Source of the DNA: Chryseobacterium indologenes
GTDB lineage: Bacteria > Bacteroidota > Bacteroidia > Flavobacteriales > Weeksellaceae
Assembly: GCF_002025665.1 (NCBI RefSeq)
Contig: NZ_CP018786.1
Location: 310,001-374,000 of the forward strand
Direction of reading: 5' to 3'
DNA: 64,000 nucleotides
The notes beneath the pieces were generated by a model. That model searched no databases and had not been told where the DNA came from. It saw only the letters and a program-made list of their open reading frames with translations. The position numbers and the translations under genes were made by a program. Numbering within the stretch: the stretch's first letter is position 1; the number at the start of each line of letters is the position of its first letter. Positions 8,754 through 16,626 of this stretch are shown here, in pieces.

Positions 8754-10283
8754 TTAAGGCATTTTGAATCCTTTGGTATAAATTCTTCCGTAGTCATCCA
8801 CGAATTTCACCTGCACATTCCCCTGATATTTTTCAAGGATCTTTTCAACATCTTTCTGTGAATTGACCGGTTTACCATTGACTTCGATGATGATATAGTT
8901 ATCTACGATTCCGATTTTAGCCATTTCGCTGCCCTCAGATACATTTTTAGCAACCACACCACTGTTCAGTCCGTATTCTGTTTTGAAACGCTCTGTAAGA
9001 GGATCAAATTCAGCTCCTATTTTTTCAGTTACGGTAAGATCTGCTTTTGTTCTGGTGGAGGTACCTCCTTTCTGGTCTCTAAGCGTTACAGTAGTAGTAC
9101 CTTCTTTACCATTTCTTGAATACGTTACCTGAACTTTATCACCAGGACGTTTGCTTCCGATAGACATAGAAAGGTCAGCAAAATCTGTGATATCGTAGTT
9201 GTCAACTTTGGTGATAACATCTCCTTTTTTCAATCCTGCATCTTCAGCACCACTGTTCTCACCAAATCCTGTAACATAAATTCCGGAACCTACTTTCAGA
9301 TTTGTTTTGAACTGCTTGTTGTAAGAAGTTACCAATTGATCGTTCGAAAGATCTAAAGACTGAACACCTAAGAATCCTCTCTGTACAATTCCGAATTTCT
9401 TGATATCCTCAACAATTTTTCTTGCTAAGTTAGACGGCACTGCAAATCCGTATCCCTGATAATATCCTGTAGTAGACTGAATTGCAGAGTTGATCCCGAT
9501 AAGCTCTCCATTTGTATTTACCAAAGCTCCTCCAGAGTTACCCGGGTTAATAGCAGCATCCGTCTGAATGAAACTCTCAATAGGATTAGTCGCTTTTCCC
9601 TGGCTTCCAAGAATTCCGATACCTCTTCCTTTAGCGGAAACAATACCTGCCGTTACTGTAGAATTTAATCCCAATGGATTTCCTACAGCAAGAACCCATT
9701 GTCCCACGTCAATATTGTCAGAATTCGCGAAATTCAGATAAGGAAGACCTTTTTCTTCAATCTTAAGTAAAGAGATATCCGTGTTAGGGTCTGTTCCAAC
9801 CAAAGTTGCGATATATGATTTTTTGTTGCTTAGTACAACTTCAAGCTTATTGGCACCTGCTACCACGTGGTTGTTGGAAATAATATAACCATCCGGAGAG
9901 ATGATTACACCAGAACCCATTCCCGATGGCATATTATCAGGAGCCTGCTGCTGTTTCTGTCTCTGTTGGCCTCTTCCTCCAAAAGGATCTCCGAAAAAGA
10001 AGTCAAACAAATCCTGTTCTGAAGCTCTGCTGGCTGTTCTGCTTTGATAATTTTTAATGGTAACTACAGCAGGAACAGTTGTCTTAGCTGCTTTTACGAA
10101 ATCATCACCCACTGCTCCCGTGTTCATTCCTGCGAATGAAGTATTGGGGGCTGCTGTTGTGAAATAAGATTGATCTCCATTGTTGGAGCTATGTCCGAAA
10201 TATTGTAAAGCTCCAACGGTAGTAGCTCCGGAAATGACTCCAACTACTGCAAATGGTAATAGTTTTTTTAAAGTACTCTTCAT
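8754..10283 (-). CDS. HtrA/DegP-type serine endoprotease (Do family)
   Basis: A 509-residue envelope protease and chaperone that degrades misfolded periplasmic proteins. The N-terminus has one hydrophobic anchor or signal (LLPFAVVGVISGATTVGAL). The S1C protease domain spans about 55-300: His in ISNNHVV, Asp in DPNTDISLL and Ser in NPGNSGGAL form the triad. A Gln/Arg-rich loop (RGGRGQQRQKQQQ-like, near residue 105) precedes it, in the place of the LA loop. Two PDZ domains follow (about 305-400 and 415-505). Length matches the two-PDZ Do family. Divergent from trhO; single gene with its own terminator. Confidence 0.95.
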   Translation of the reverse strand: MKSTLKKLLPFAVVGVISGATTVGALQYFGHSSNNGDQSYFTTAAPNTSFAGMNTGAVGDDFVKAAKTTVPAVVTIKNYQSRTASRASEQDLFDFFFGDPFGGRGQQRQKQQQAPDNMPSGMGSGVIISPDGYIISNNHVVAGANKLEVVLSNKKSYIATLVGTDPNTDISLLKIEEKGLPYLNFANSDNIDVGQWVLAVGNPLGLNSTVTAGIVSAKGRGIGILGSQGKATNPIESFIQTDAAINPGNSGGALVNTNGELIGINSAIQSTTGYYQGYGFAVPSNLARKIVEDIKKFGIVQRGFLGVQSLDLSNDQLVTSYNKQFKTNLKVGSGIYVTGFGENSGAEDAGLKKGDVITKVDNYDITDFADLSMSIGSKRPGDKVQVTYSRNGKEGTTTVTLRDQKGGTSTRTKADLTVTEKIGAEFDPLTERFKTEYGLNSGVVAKNVSEGSEMAKIGIVDNYIIIEVNGKPVNSQKDVEKILEKYQGNVQVKFVDDYGRIYTKGFKMP

Positions 10284-10335
10284 TGTATATCTTTCTTGTT
10301 TATTAATTAATTTCTTTTTTATGTTTTTGAGTAAA

Positions 10336-10362
10336 CAAATTTAATGTTAAATAAGTAAGCAA
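10336..10362 (-). promoter_or_regulatory. Promoter of htrA
   Basis: Minus strand: TTG (10360-10362), 16 bases, TAAATTTG (10336-10343), one base shorter than the usual spacer. It leaves a leader of about 45 bases before the htrA start. The rest of the 339-base divergent gap is AT-rich with no other clear element except the trhO box at 10581. Confidence 0.6.
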
Positions 10363-10580
10363 TTAGTATGCTATGTTTCAATTTTAACTAAAATTTAACG
10401 GCTATTATATCATTTTATGCCTTATGTCATAATTGTTAATGCCGTAGTTAACAAAACTTAAAAAAAAATTAAAGAAAATATGGCAGATTCATGTTATAAA
10501 ATAATCTGTTTTTCATTGCTGACAGCTCATTACTTATTGTTCGTGATTTCTGTCATAAAGATACTTAATTCAAAAATTCT

Positions 10581-10588
10581 TATCTTTG
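10581..10588 (+). promoter_or_regulatory. -7 promoter box of trhO
   Basis: TATCTTTG matches TAnnTTTG and lies 34 bases before the trhO ATG. No TTG at the expected -33 distance. Confidence 0.55.
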
Positions 10589-10622
10589 CAAAAATTTTAT
10601 TCTCACTTAAAACGTTTATAGC

Positions 10623-11984
10623 ATGCAACTGTATAACACCTTAAGCGCAGAAGAAAGAGCTCAACTTATTGATGAAGCCGGTAAAGACCGTCTTACTTTG
10701 TCTTTCTATGCGTATGCCAAAATCGAAGACCCCAAAAAATTTCGCGACGAATTATTTATAGCCTGGAACGCACTTGATGCACTTGGCCGTATTTATGTTG
10801 CTAAAGAAGGAATCAATGCTCAAATGAGTATTCCTGCTGATCAGTTTGAGGCTTTTCGTGATACGCTGGAAGTATATGACTTCATGAAAGGAATCCGTTT
10901 GAATGTAGCGGTAGATCAGGACAATTATTCTTTTTTAAAATTAACCATAAAAGTCAGAAACAAAATTGTTGCTGACGGTTTGAATGACGAAACTTTTGAT
11001 GTTACCAATAAAGGAATTCACTTAAAAGCTCAGGAGTTCAATAATTTATTAGAAGACCCGAACACCATTGTTGTAGATTTCAGAAATCACTACGAAAGTG
11101 AAGTAGGACACTTTGAAGGAGCTATTACTCCGGATGTGGAAAATTTCAGAGAAAGTTTACCGATCATTAACGAACAGCTACAGGATTTTAAAGAAGATAA
11201 AAACCTTTTGATGTACTGTACCGGAGGAATCCGTTGTGAAAAAGCCAGTGCTTACTTCAAACATCAGGGTTTCAAAAATGTTTACCAATTGGAAGGAGGT
11301 ATCATTGAATATACACGCCAGATAAAAGAAGAAGGAATAGAGAGTAAGTTTATCGGTAAAAACTTCGTATTTGACCACCGTTTAGGGGAGAGAATTACAG
11401 ATGATATTATTTCACAATGCCACCAGTGTGGAAAACCTTGTGATAACCATACGAACTGTGCTAATGATGCTTGTCATCTTCTATTTATCCAATGTGACGA
11501 ATGTAAAGCGGCAATGGAAAACTGCTGTTCTACGCAATGTCTGGATACGATCCATTTACCTTGGGATGAGCAGGTGAAATTAAGAAAAGGACTTCAGGTT
11601 GGAAATAAAGTATTCAGAAAAGGAAAATCAGATGCTTTGAAATTCAAAAACTCTGGAGATTTATCAGATAAACCTTTAGCAAAAGCTGAAACAAAAAATA
11701 TTCGCCAAAAGATTGCTGTTAAAAAAGAATTGATTGGAAAGGCAGAGCATTACTACTCAAAATCAAAGATTGCACAGTTTTTAATTGAGAACAAAGATCT
11801 GTCAATAGGTGATAAAGTATTAATTTCCGGTCCAACAACAGGAGAACAGGAAGTTACTGTTACTGAAATCTATGCTAACGGAGGTCCTTGCGAAACAGCA
11901 AAGCCAGGAGATCAGATCACTTTCGAACTTCCGTTCAGAGTTCGTCTGTCTGATAAACTATACAGAATTGTGCAAAACGCATAA
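10623..11984 (+). CDS. trhO: tRNA uridine(34) hydroxylase TrhO with extra C-terminal domain
   Basis: A 453-residue cytosolic protein of the YceA/TrhO rhodanese family, which makes 5-hydroxyuridine at position 34 of tRNAs using O2. It has an N-terminal ferredoxin-like domain (about 20-115), a rhodanese domain with active-site Cys199 in the loop CTGGIRC, and the family Cys-rich segment (about 263-305). Typical TrhO is about 350 residues. The extra C-terminal part (about 370-453, with IGDKVLISGPTTGE and FELPFRVRLSDKLYRI) resembles the small beta-barrel at the C-terminus of U32 peptidase-family proteins such as TrhP, which makes the same modification. That similarity is by eye. Confidence 0.9.
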   Translation: MQLYNTLSAEERAQLIDEAGKDRLTLSFYAYAKIEDPKKFRDELFIAWNALDALGRIYVAKEGINAQMSIPADQFEAFRDTLEVYDFMKGIRLNVAVDQDNYSFLKLTIKVRNKIVADGLNDETFDVTNKGIHLKAQEFNNLLEDPNTIVVDFRNHYESEVGHFEGAITPDVENFRESLPIINEQLQDFKEDKNLLMYCTGGIRCEKASAYFKHQGFKNVYQLEGGIIEYTRQIKEEGIESKFIGKNFVFDHRLGERITDDIISQCHQCGKPCDNHTNCANDACHLLFIQCDECKAAMENCCSTQCLDTIHLPWDEQVKLRKGLQVGNKVFRKGKSDALKFKNSGDLSDKPLAKAETKNIRQKIAVKKELIGKAEHYYSKSKIAQFLIENKDLSIGDKVLISGPTTGEQEVTVTEIYANGGPCETAKPGDQITFELPFRVRLSDKLYRIVQNA

Positions 11985-12055
11985 TCCCAAATAAGCGATA
12001 AAGCTGCAAAAGCTTGTCAGGTAACAATTATTTCAGTTCAAATAACTTAATAATT

Positions 12056-12631
12056 ATGCTAAAAGCTGAGCTTAGAAAAAAATATACTCAAAAAAGAAAA
12101 GCCTTGTCTACCGATGAGGCTTTCTTGTTATCGGAGAAGATTTTTGAAAATTTCATACTGTATTTTAAACCAAAAGAAGGAGAAAAGGTACATGTTTTCA
12201 TTCCTATTCCGGCAAGAAAAGAAATTGATACCCAAATCTTCATTCAATATTTTTTAGCGCAAAACATCCGTGTTTATGTACCTAAAATTGTTGGAAATAA
12301 ACTTATTAATATTGAGATCTTTGAAGATACTTTTTTTGAAACCAACAATTGGGGGATTTCAGAACCTGTTTCCAATGAAGATTCTGGGGAAAAATACTTT
12401 CATTATGTGATTACGCCTTTGCTGTATTGTGACAAAAAAGGGAATAGAGTAGGCTATGGTAAAGGATTTTATGATGGCTTGTTTCAAAATATTTCCAATG
12501 AGACAAAAAAAATCGGAGTCAATTACTTTGACCCCGATGAATATGTGGATGATGTCTGGGAAAATGATATTCCCCTGGACTATTTGGTTACTGCTACTGA
12601 AGTACTGTCTTTCTTAAGCGGTTTGGAATAA
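12056..12631 (+). CDS. 5-formyltetrahydrofolate cyclo-ligase
   Basis: A 191-residue enzyme that converts 5-formyl-THF to 5,10-methenyl-THF with ATP, recycling an inhibitory folate. Signatures: N-terminal LRKKYTQKRKAL, and the nucleotide loop GNRVGYGKGFYDGLF near residues 139-153. The ATG at 12056 (MLKAELRKKY) is preferred over an upstream in-frame TTG at 12014, because the family begins just before the LRK motif. It lies 71 bases after trhO, probably cotranscribed. The last 52 bases overlap the tail of the convergent lipoprotein gene. Confidence 0.9.
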   Translation: MLKAELRKKYTQKRKALSTDEAFLLSEKIFENFILYFKPKEGEKVHVFIPIPARKEIDTQIFIQYFLAQNIRVYVPKIVGNKLINIEIFEDTFFETNNWGISEPVSNEDSGEKYFHYVITPLLYCDKKGNRVGYGKGFYDGLFQNISNETKKIGVNYFDPDEYVDDVWENDIPLDYLVTATEVLSFLSGLE

Positions 12632-13161
12632 AAATCTAAAAAGTAAAATTTAAATTCTTTTTTAAGCTTGGAAGTAGAAAGCAGGATATATTGTGCATTC
12701 TTTTCAAAACTTCCCAGCGACTTATTCTTATTGTCAAAGTATTCCACATTGAACTTGGCGTAGTCCAGTGTATCTTTTTTATAAAACTCTTTATAAACAT
12801 TCAGGTTGCTCACTTTAGCTGTTTTTGCTTTCATGCTGTCCAGTTCTTTCAACAACCTTTTAAACGTCAGAGAATCCGGTTTGTGGAAATAACTTTCCAT
12901 TTGTGAATAAATCACGGTATCTATTTCTGTATTTCTGTTTCCGCTAAGATATAAAGTAGACAGATCAAGAAGTTCCTGAACTTTCTGTTTGGTGATGGAA
13001 TTAATCGCCTGCATACTATCCATCTGTACGGCAGGATAGCTTTTTTCATTGTTGCTGTTTCGTAGTTTATCGAGGTCACTTACCTCTGAGGTTTTATTAT
13101 TACAGGCAATAAATAACGTCAGAAGCACGGTGAAAATTAAAAAATTACTTATTCTTTTCAT
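12580..13161 (-). CDS. Uncharacterised lipoprotein
   Basis: A 193-residue protein starting at MKRISNFLIF, with a lipoprotein signal ending in the lipobox LFIAC. The mature part is charged and helix-rich with no known motif. The upstream in-frame Met at 13194 is rejected because the signal peptide would then be internal. The start overlaps the end of the upstream gene by 17 bases, so the two are likely coupled. The 3' end overlaps the convergent cyclo-ligase gene. Confidence 0.7.
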   Translation of the reverse strand: MKRISNFLIFTVLLTLFIACNNKTSEVSDLDKLRNSNNEKSYPAVQMDSMQAINSITKQKVQELLDLSTLYLSGNRNTEIDTVIYSQMESYFHKPDSLTFKRLLKELDSMKAKTAKVSNLNVYKEFYKKDTLDYAKFNVEYFDNKNKSLGSFEKNAQYILLSTSKLKKEFKFYFLDFYSKPLKKDSTSVAVTK

Positions 13162-14326
13162 CTGTGGTAGCAATTTTAAATTTGATGGATACAATCTTAC
13201 CTTTGTTATCCTTTTTCATTTCTATTACATTCAGGTTTTTCAGTGAGGTGGTTGGAGTCGTTACCAGAGTGATGTATTTCTGCTTATCCAATCTTTCTAT
13301 TCCGTAGGTATCATTATCATATACCTGGTAGATCACGGCATTGCTGCTGATTAGGTTTTCCAGCTGGTTTCTCTTCTGCTTAATGAGTGCAACCTGTTCG
13401 TCGGGATTTCCCCCTTTGATATCTTTTATAGAGAAATAATAGACAGCCATCTTATAATCATCCGGCTTTAGTTCTATTTTTTCTTCTTCAGGGGCATTTT
13501 CAAGATTTCTGTTCACTTCCAGAGGCTCGTAGAAAGGAGCACTGATTCGCATTTTTAAATTTTTATCCTTGGTAGAATAATAAAAACACTCACCCGGTTT
13601 TATTTTATACATCAATGGAGATTCATTTTCTTTCACTACCATTATTTCTAAGGTATTGATCACAGAAACTCCTCTGTCTTTATCGATGAAACAATATTTG
13701 TAAGTTTTTGAAAAAAGTACATCTTTAAAACCTAAAAGACCGGTAATCGTAATCAAAACTGAAGTGATAAGTGCCCATGCATTCTTTTTGAAGAAATTTT
13801 TCTTAGGCAGAACCGATGAAATTTCAACTTCATTGGCAGTGGTCTTGTTTTGTGTAATTTGCTGATTTTCAGTATTTGATTTTTGTAAATCAGTGTTTTC
13901 TGGGGCCCTTATTTCAACTTTTTTAGGTTGAAATTCAATTTTTGGAAGTTCAGGAGCTTCAGAAACTGTTTTTTCAAGTTCATCGAGATCTTCTTCGTCA
14001 AAATTTTCATTTTCCTGAAGTAATTCACCTGCAAAAAGATGTTGCTTTTTGAAATCGTACCATGAGTTGTAACCTGCATAAATACTCAATAAATTGAGCA
14101 TATCTATTCTAGGCAATTTAGTAACAGGTGAAGTTTTAAAATAGGTATAAAATGACTTTTCACTGATGTTACCTTTTGCTTTTTTTCGCAGGTCTTCCTG
14201 GAAATATATAATATCTATACCCTTCCACTTGGAGATATCATCCTGTGAAGGGGTATATTCTTTTAAGTATTGACCCTGAACATCCTTTTTTAGCTGTTCA
14301 AAGTGTAATAGATCTAAATCTGTCAA
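13145..14326 (-). CDS. Membrane-tethered protein with HTH-like N-terminal module, function unknown
   Basis: A 393-residue protein. Residues about 53-94 (ISEKSFYTYFKT ... IDMLNLLSIYAGYNSWYDF) resemble a helical module common in Bacteroidota proteins, of the pattern S-x-S-T-L-x-R-F-F-G ... L-x-x-L-x-x-Y-L-G-Y-x-x-W-x-x-F, which looks like a degenerate HTH. An acidic, low-complexity linker (about 100-175) leads to one membrane segment (183-200) after a Lys-rich stretch, so residues 205-393 should be periplasmic. This is the layout of a one-component membrane sensor, but DNA binding is unproven. Cotranscribed with the downstream lipoprotein. Confidence 0.65.
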   Translation of the reverse strand: MTDLDLLHFEQLKKDVQGQYLKEYTPSQDDISKWKGIDIIYFQEDLRKKAKGNISEKSFYTYFKTSPVTKLPRIDMLNLLSIYAGYNSWYDFKKQHLFAGELLQENENFDEEDLDELEKTVSEAPELPKIEFQPKKVEIRAPENTDLQKSNTENQQITQNKTTANEVEISSVLPKKNFFKKNAWALITSVLITITGLLGFKDVLFSKTYKYCFIDKDRGVSVINTLEIMVVKENESPLMYKIKPGECFYYSTKDKNLKMRISAPFYEPLEVNRNLENAPEEEKIELKPDDYKMAVYYFSIKDIKGGNPDEQVALIKQKRNQLENLISSNAVIYQVYDNDTYGIERLDKQKYITLVTTPTTSLKNLNVIEMKKDNKGKIVSIKFKIATTDEKNK

Positions 14327-14432
14327 TTTTTCAAAAAATAATTAAATTGTTGATTATCAGCTATGTTTTTTTGTAAAACTATTTTACAAAGGTATTACAA
14401 TTATTTTTCATAGACAAATTTTCTAACTGCTC

Positions 14433-14440
14433 TACCTTTG
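14433..14440 (+). promoter_or_regulatory. -7 promoter box of the Ala-rich lipoprotein gene
   Basis: TACCTTTG matches TAnnTTTG, 69 bases before the ATG, giving a leader of about 62 bases. No TTG -33 element. Confidence 0.5.
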
Positions 14441-14509
14441 TCTTGTTCAAATAACAGAACAGAAGAAAATTTTATAAAACAATATTAACAAAATTAAATT
14501 TAATTTATT

Positions 14510-14839
14510 ATGAAAAAGTCATTATTCGTAGCTGCTATCGCTGCAATCTCTCTAGTTGCTTGTAAAAAAACTGAAGCTACTGCTACTGAAGGTACAACTG
14601 ATTCTGCTGCTGCTACTGTAGCTGATTCTGCTGCTGTAGTTTCTGATTCAGCTGCTAAAGTTGTTGATTCTGCTGCAACTACTGCTGTAGAAGCTACTAA
14701 AGATGCTGCTGCTGCTACTACTGCTGCTGGTGCTGAAGTTGCTAAAGATGCTGCTAAAGGAGCTGCTGACGCTGCTAAAGGAGCTGCTGATGCTGCTAAA
14801 GGAGCTGCTGATGCTGCTAAAGATGCTGCTAAGAAATAA
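14510..14839 (+). CDS. Ala-rich repeat lipoprotein
   Basis: A 109-residue lipoprotein with a signal peptide ending in LVAC (Cys18). The mature protein is almost only Ala, Lys, Asp, Thr, Val, Gly and Glu, arranged as DSAA-type and then KGAADAA repeats, which should form a long amphipathic helix similar in composition to LEA-like or Lpp-like stalks. Codon use is skewed to GCT and AAA, typical of a highly expressed gene. It has its own promoter and terminator. Role unknown; an abundant envelope spacer or stress protein is a guess. Confidence 0.8.
   Translation: MKKSLFVAAIAAISLVACKKTEATATEGTTDSAAATVADSAAVVSDSAAKVVDSAATTAVEATKDAAAATTAAGAEVAKDAAKGAADAAKGAADAAKGAADAAKDAAKK
14753..14830 (+). repeat. 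21-bp coding tandem repeat, 3.7 copies
   Basis: The unit GCTAAAGGAGCTGCTGAYGCT occurs at 14753, 14774 and 14795, then a variant partial copy at 14816. It encodes AKGAADA. Copies differ only by one C/T, so copy number can probably change without breaking the frame. Confidence 0.9.
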
Positions 14840-14864
14840 TTCTAGCATACGCTTAACAATAAAA

Positions 14865-14895
14865 AAACCGTTTCACCCAGTGAAACGGTTTTTTT
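14865..14895 (+). terminator. Intrinsic terminator of the Ala-rich lipoprotein gene
   Basis: Stem CCGTTTCAC/GTGAAACGG (14868-14876, 14880-14888) with AAA/TTT flanks and a T7 tail. Confidence 0.9.
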
Positions 14896-14902
14896 GTGCT
14901 TA

Positions 14903-14933
14903 GTCATTGCGAGCCGAAGGCGGAAGCAATCTC
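14903..14933. repeat. Short interspersed repeat-like sequence
   Basis: GTCATTGCGAGCC-GAAGG-CGGAAGCAATCTC has the form of the GTCATTGCGAG...GAAGCAATCTC elements scattered between genes in many Bacteroidota genomes. Its ends pair imperfectly (ATTGC with GCAAT). Recognised from memory; copy number cannot be checked here. Confidence 0.55.
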
Positions 14934-14957
14934 ATTTTATAAAAAGTTATATAGGAT

Positions 14958-15725
14958 TTATCCTTTCTTCTGTTTCAAAGATTCATAACAGGTAATAGCA
15001 ACAGCATTACTCAGGTTCAAAGAATCAATACTTCCAGCCATTGGAATTAAAGTGTTTTTTCCTTTTCCAATCCAGAAATCACTTAATCCGGAATGTTCCG
15101 TCCCGAATAATACTGCTGAACGCTGTCTGAAATCTCTCTTATAAAGATCTTCCGCAGTTTCGTCCATGAGCGTTGTGTAGATATTGAAGCTGTTTTTTTG
15201 CAGGAATTCCAAGGTTTCTTCATTCTCAGCCTGATAGACTTCCATTCCGAAAAGGCAGCCAACACTGGATCTGATCACATTAGGGTTGTAAAAATCTGTT
15301 TTTCCATCTGCAACAATCAGAGCATCTACTCCAAAAGCTTCACAACTTCTTAAAATAGCGCCAAGATTTCCTGGTTTTTCTACACCTTCCACAATAATTA
15401 CTGTAGAATCTTTTTTAGGAACAAATGAAGAAAGTGAATTTTCTTTTGCATGGTAGATTCCGATAATCCCTTCAGAACTACCTCTGTAAGCTATTTTTTC
15501 ATATACTTTTTCACTTACATAATGGATTTTTCCATTGGGTAGTGTTCCTTTAAAGATATTTTCAGAGATAAAGAACTCCAACGGTTCAAAATCATACTGC
15601 ATGGCTCTTTCATTTTCCTGCTGGCCTTCTACTACAAAAACTTTTGATTTTTTACGAAACCTGTTGTCAGTAAGGAGCTTAGTGACATTTTTTATTTTAT
15701 CGTTTTGAAAACTTTCTATCAACAT
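14958..15725 (-). CDS. SpoU/TrmH family RNA methyltransferase
   Basis: A 255-residue SPOUT enzyme expected to 2'-O-methylate tRNA or rRNA with SAM. An N-terminal RNA-binding domain (about 1-95) precedes the knotted catalytic domain with the three SpoU motifs: EKPGNLGAILRSCEAFG (motif 1, with Asn and Arg), LFGTEHSGL (motif 2) and IPMAGSIDSLNLSNAVAI (motif 3). The exact target site cannot be deduced. It starts 20 bases downstream of the CPBP gene and is likely cotranscribed with it. Confidence 0.9.
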   Translation of the reverse strand: MLIESFQNDKIKNVTKLLTDNRFRKKSKVFVVEGQQENERAMQYDFEPLEFFISENIFKGTLPNGKIHYVSEKVYEKIAYRGSSEGIIGIYHAKENSLSSFVPKKDSTVIIVEGVEKPGNLGAILRSCEAFGVDALIVADGKTDFYNPNVIRSSVGCLFGMEVYQAENEETLEFLQKNSFNIYTTLMDETAEDLYKRDFRQRSAVLFGTEHSGLSDFWIGKGKNTLIPMAGSIDSLNLSNAVAITCYESLKQKKG

Positions 15726-15745
15726 GCTGCAAAATTATGCAAAAT

Positions 15746-16537
15746 TTATGATTGAAGTTCTCTGGTTTTGATAAAAAGGTTTTTCCATGTAACCTCCATT
15801 GTAGTTTTATTTTTCCTTTTACAATAGATGACCGCTAAGATCAGGACGGCAATGGATAGGAATTTATAGAGATTTCCATATAGATTCCCGGAAACGTTTT
15901 CTGATACATTAAAGATTTCCCAATACAGATTCATAAAGAAATGAAGGAAGATTGCAGTCCATACATTGTATTCCGATTCAAAATATGCCCAGGCAAAGAA
16001 TACTGATCCTAAAAATGTAATAGCAAATATCTCGGTGAGTTCTATTAAGTTCTGACTTTGATACAAATGTACCTGTGCAAACAACAATGAACCTAATAAG
16101 GCAGATGATAAAAATCCAAGCCGTGTAAATCTGTATAGTATTCCAATAAGAAAAGCTCTGAAAATAATCTCTTCAAAAAATGCTGAAGATAATGTGTTGA
16201 TAAATAATGTTTCAAAATTTATTTTACTGATTATTTTAAAATGAATCACATATCCAATCAACATAGGAAGAGTACTGATAAGAGCTAAAGTGAAACCATT
16301 GAAAATAGGTTTGTCTAATGAAAACAGGTCTGAAATGTTTCTTTTTGGGAATAGAATTTTTAACGTAACGATTAATGGGACTAAAGTCACGGAGTAAGCA
16401 ATTATATGAGCTATTGCTTTACTGTGAAACAAATCTTTTGAGAAAGTCTGGATCGTTTTAAAATAAACTAAATCGAAGAAATAATAGATAGTAAATCCTA
16501 GAATAAAGATGAAAAAGAAGCGGATGTTTTTACTCAT
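15746..16537 (-). CDS. CPBP family intramembrane metalloprotease
   Basis: A 263-residue protein with about seven or eight hydrophobic helices. The CPBP (Abi/Rce1-like) motifs are visible: EEIIFRAFLIG (motif 1, EExxxR), the His of FAQVHLYQ (motif 2) and FLHFFMNLYWE (motif 3, HxxxN). Homologues include CAAX prenyl endopeptidases and bacteriocin self-immunity proteins; the substrate here is unknown. Upstream of and close to the SpoU methyltransferase gene. Confidence 0.85.
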   Translation of the reverse strand: MSKNIRFFFIFILGFTIYYFFDLVYFKTIQTFSKDLFHSKAIAHIIAYSVTLVPLIVTLKILFPKRNISDLFSLDKPIFNGFTLALISTLPMLIGYVIHFKIISKINFETLFINTLSSAFFEEIIFRAFLIGILYRFTRLGFLSSALLGSLLFAQVHLYQSQNLIELTEIFAITFLGSVFFAWAYFESEYNVWTAIFLHFFMNLYWEIFNVSENVSGNLYGNLYKFLSIAVLILAVIYCKRKNKTTMEVTWKNLFIKTRELQS

Positions 16538-16626
16538 GTCTGTTAATTTTGAGCAAAAATGTAGCTTTAAATCAATGCTTTCAAGTTAATGTGATCAATG
16601 ACAAAGAATAGTGACGAATGACAAAA

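Noticed and set aside
12014..12055. Upstream TTG start for the cyclo-ligase
   Set aside because: It adds 14 residues unlike the family, whose N-terminus fits the ATG at 12056.
14648..14903. Ser-rich (minus) and Leu-rich (plus) frames over the Ala-rich repeats
   Set aside because: They are other-frame readings of the GCT/AAA-rich repeat DNA; the lipoprotein frame has a signal peptide, promoter and terminator.
15746..16537. CPBP protein as bacteriocin immunity for the GG peptides
   Set aside because: It is 11 kb away, in a transcript with an RNA methyltransferase; nothing links it to the peptides.
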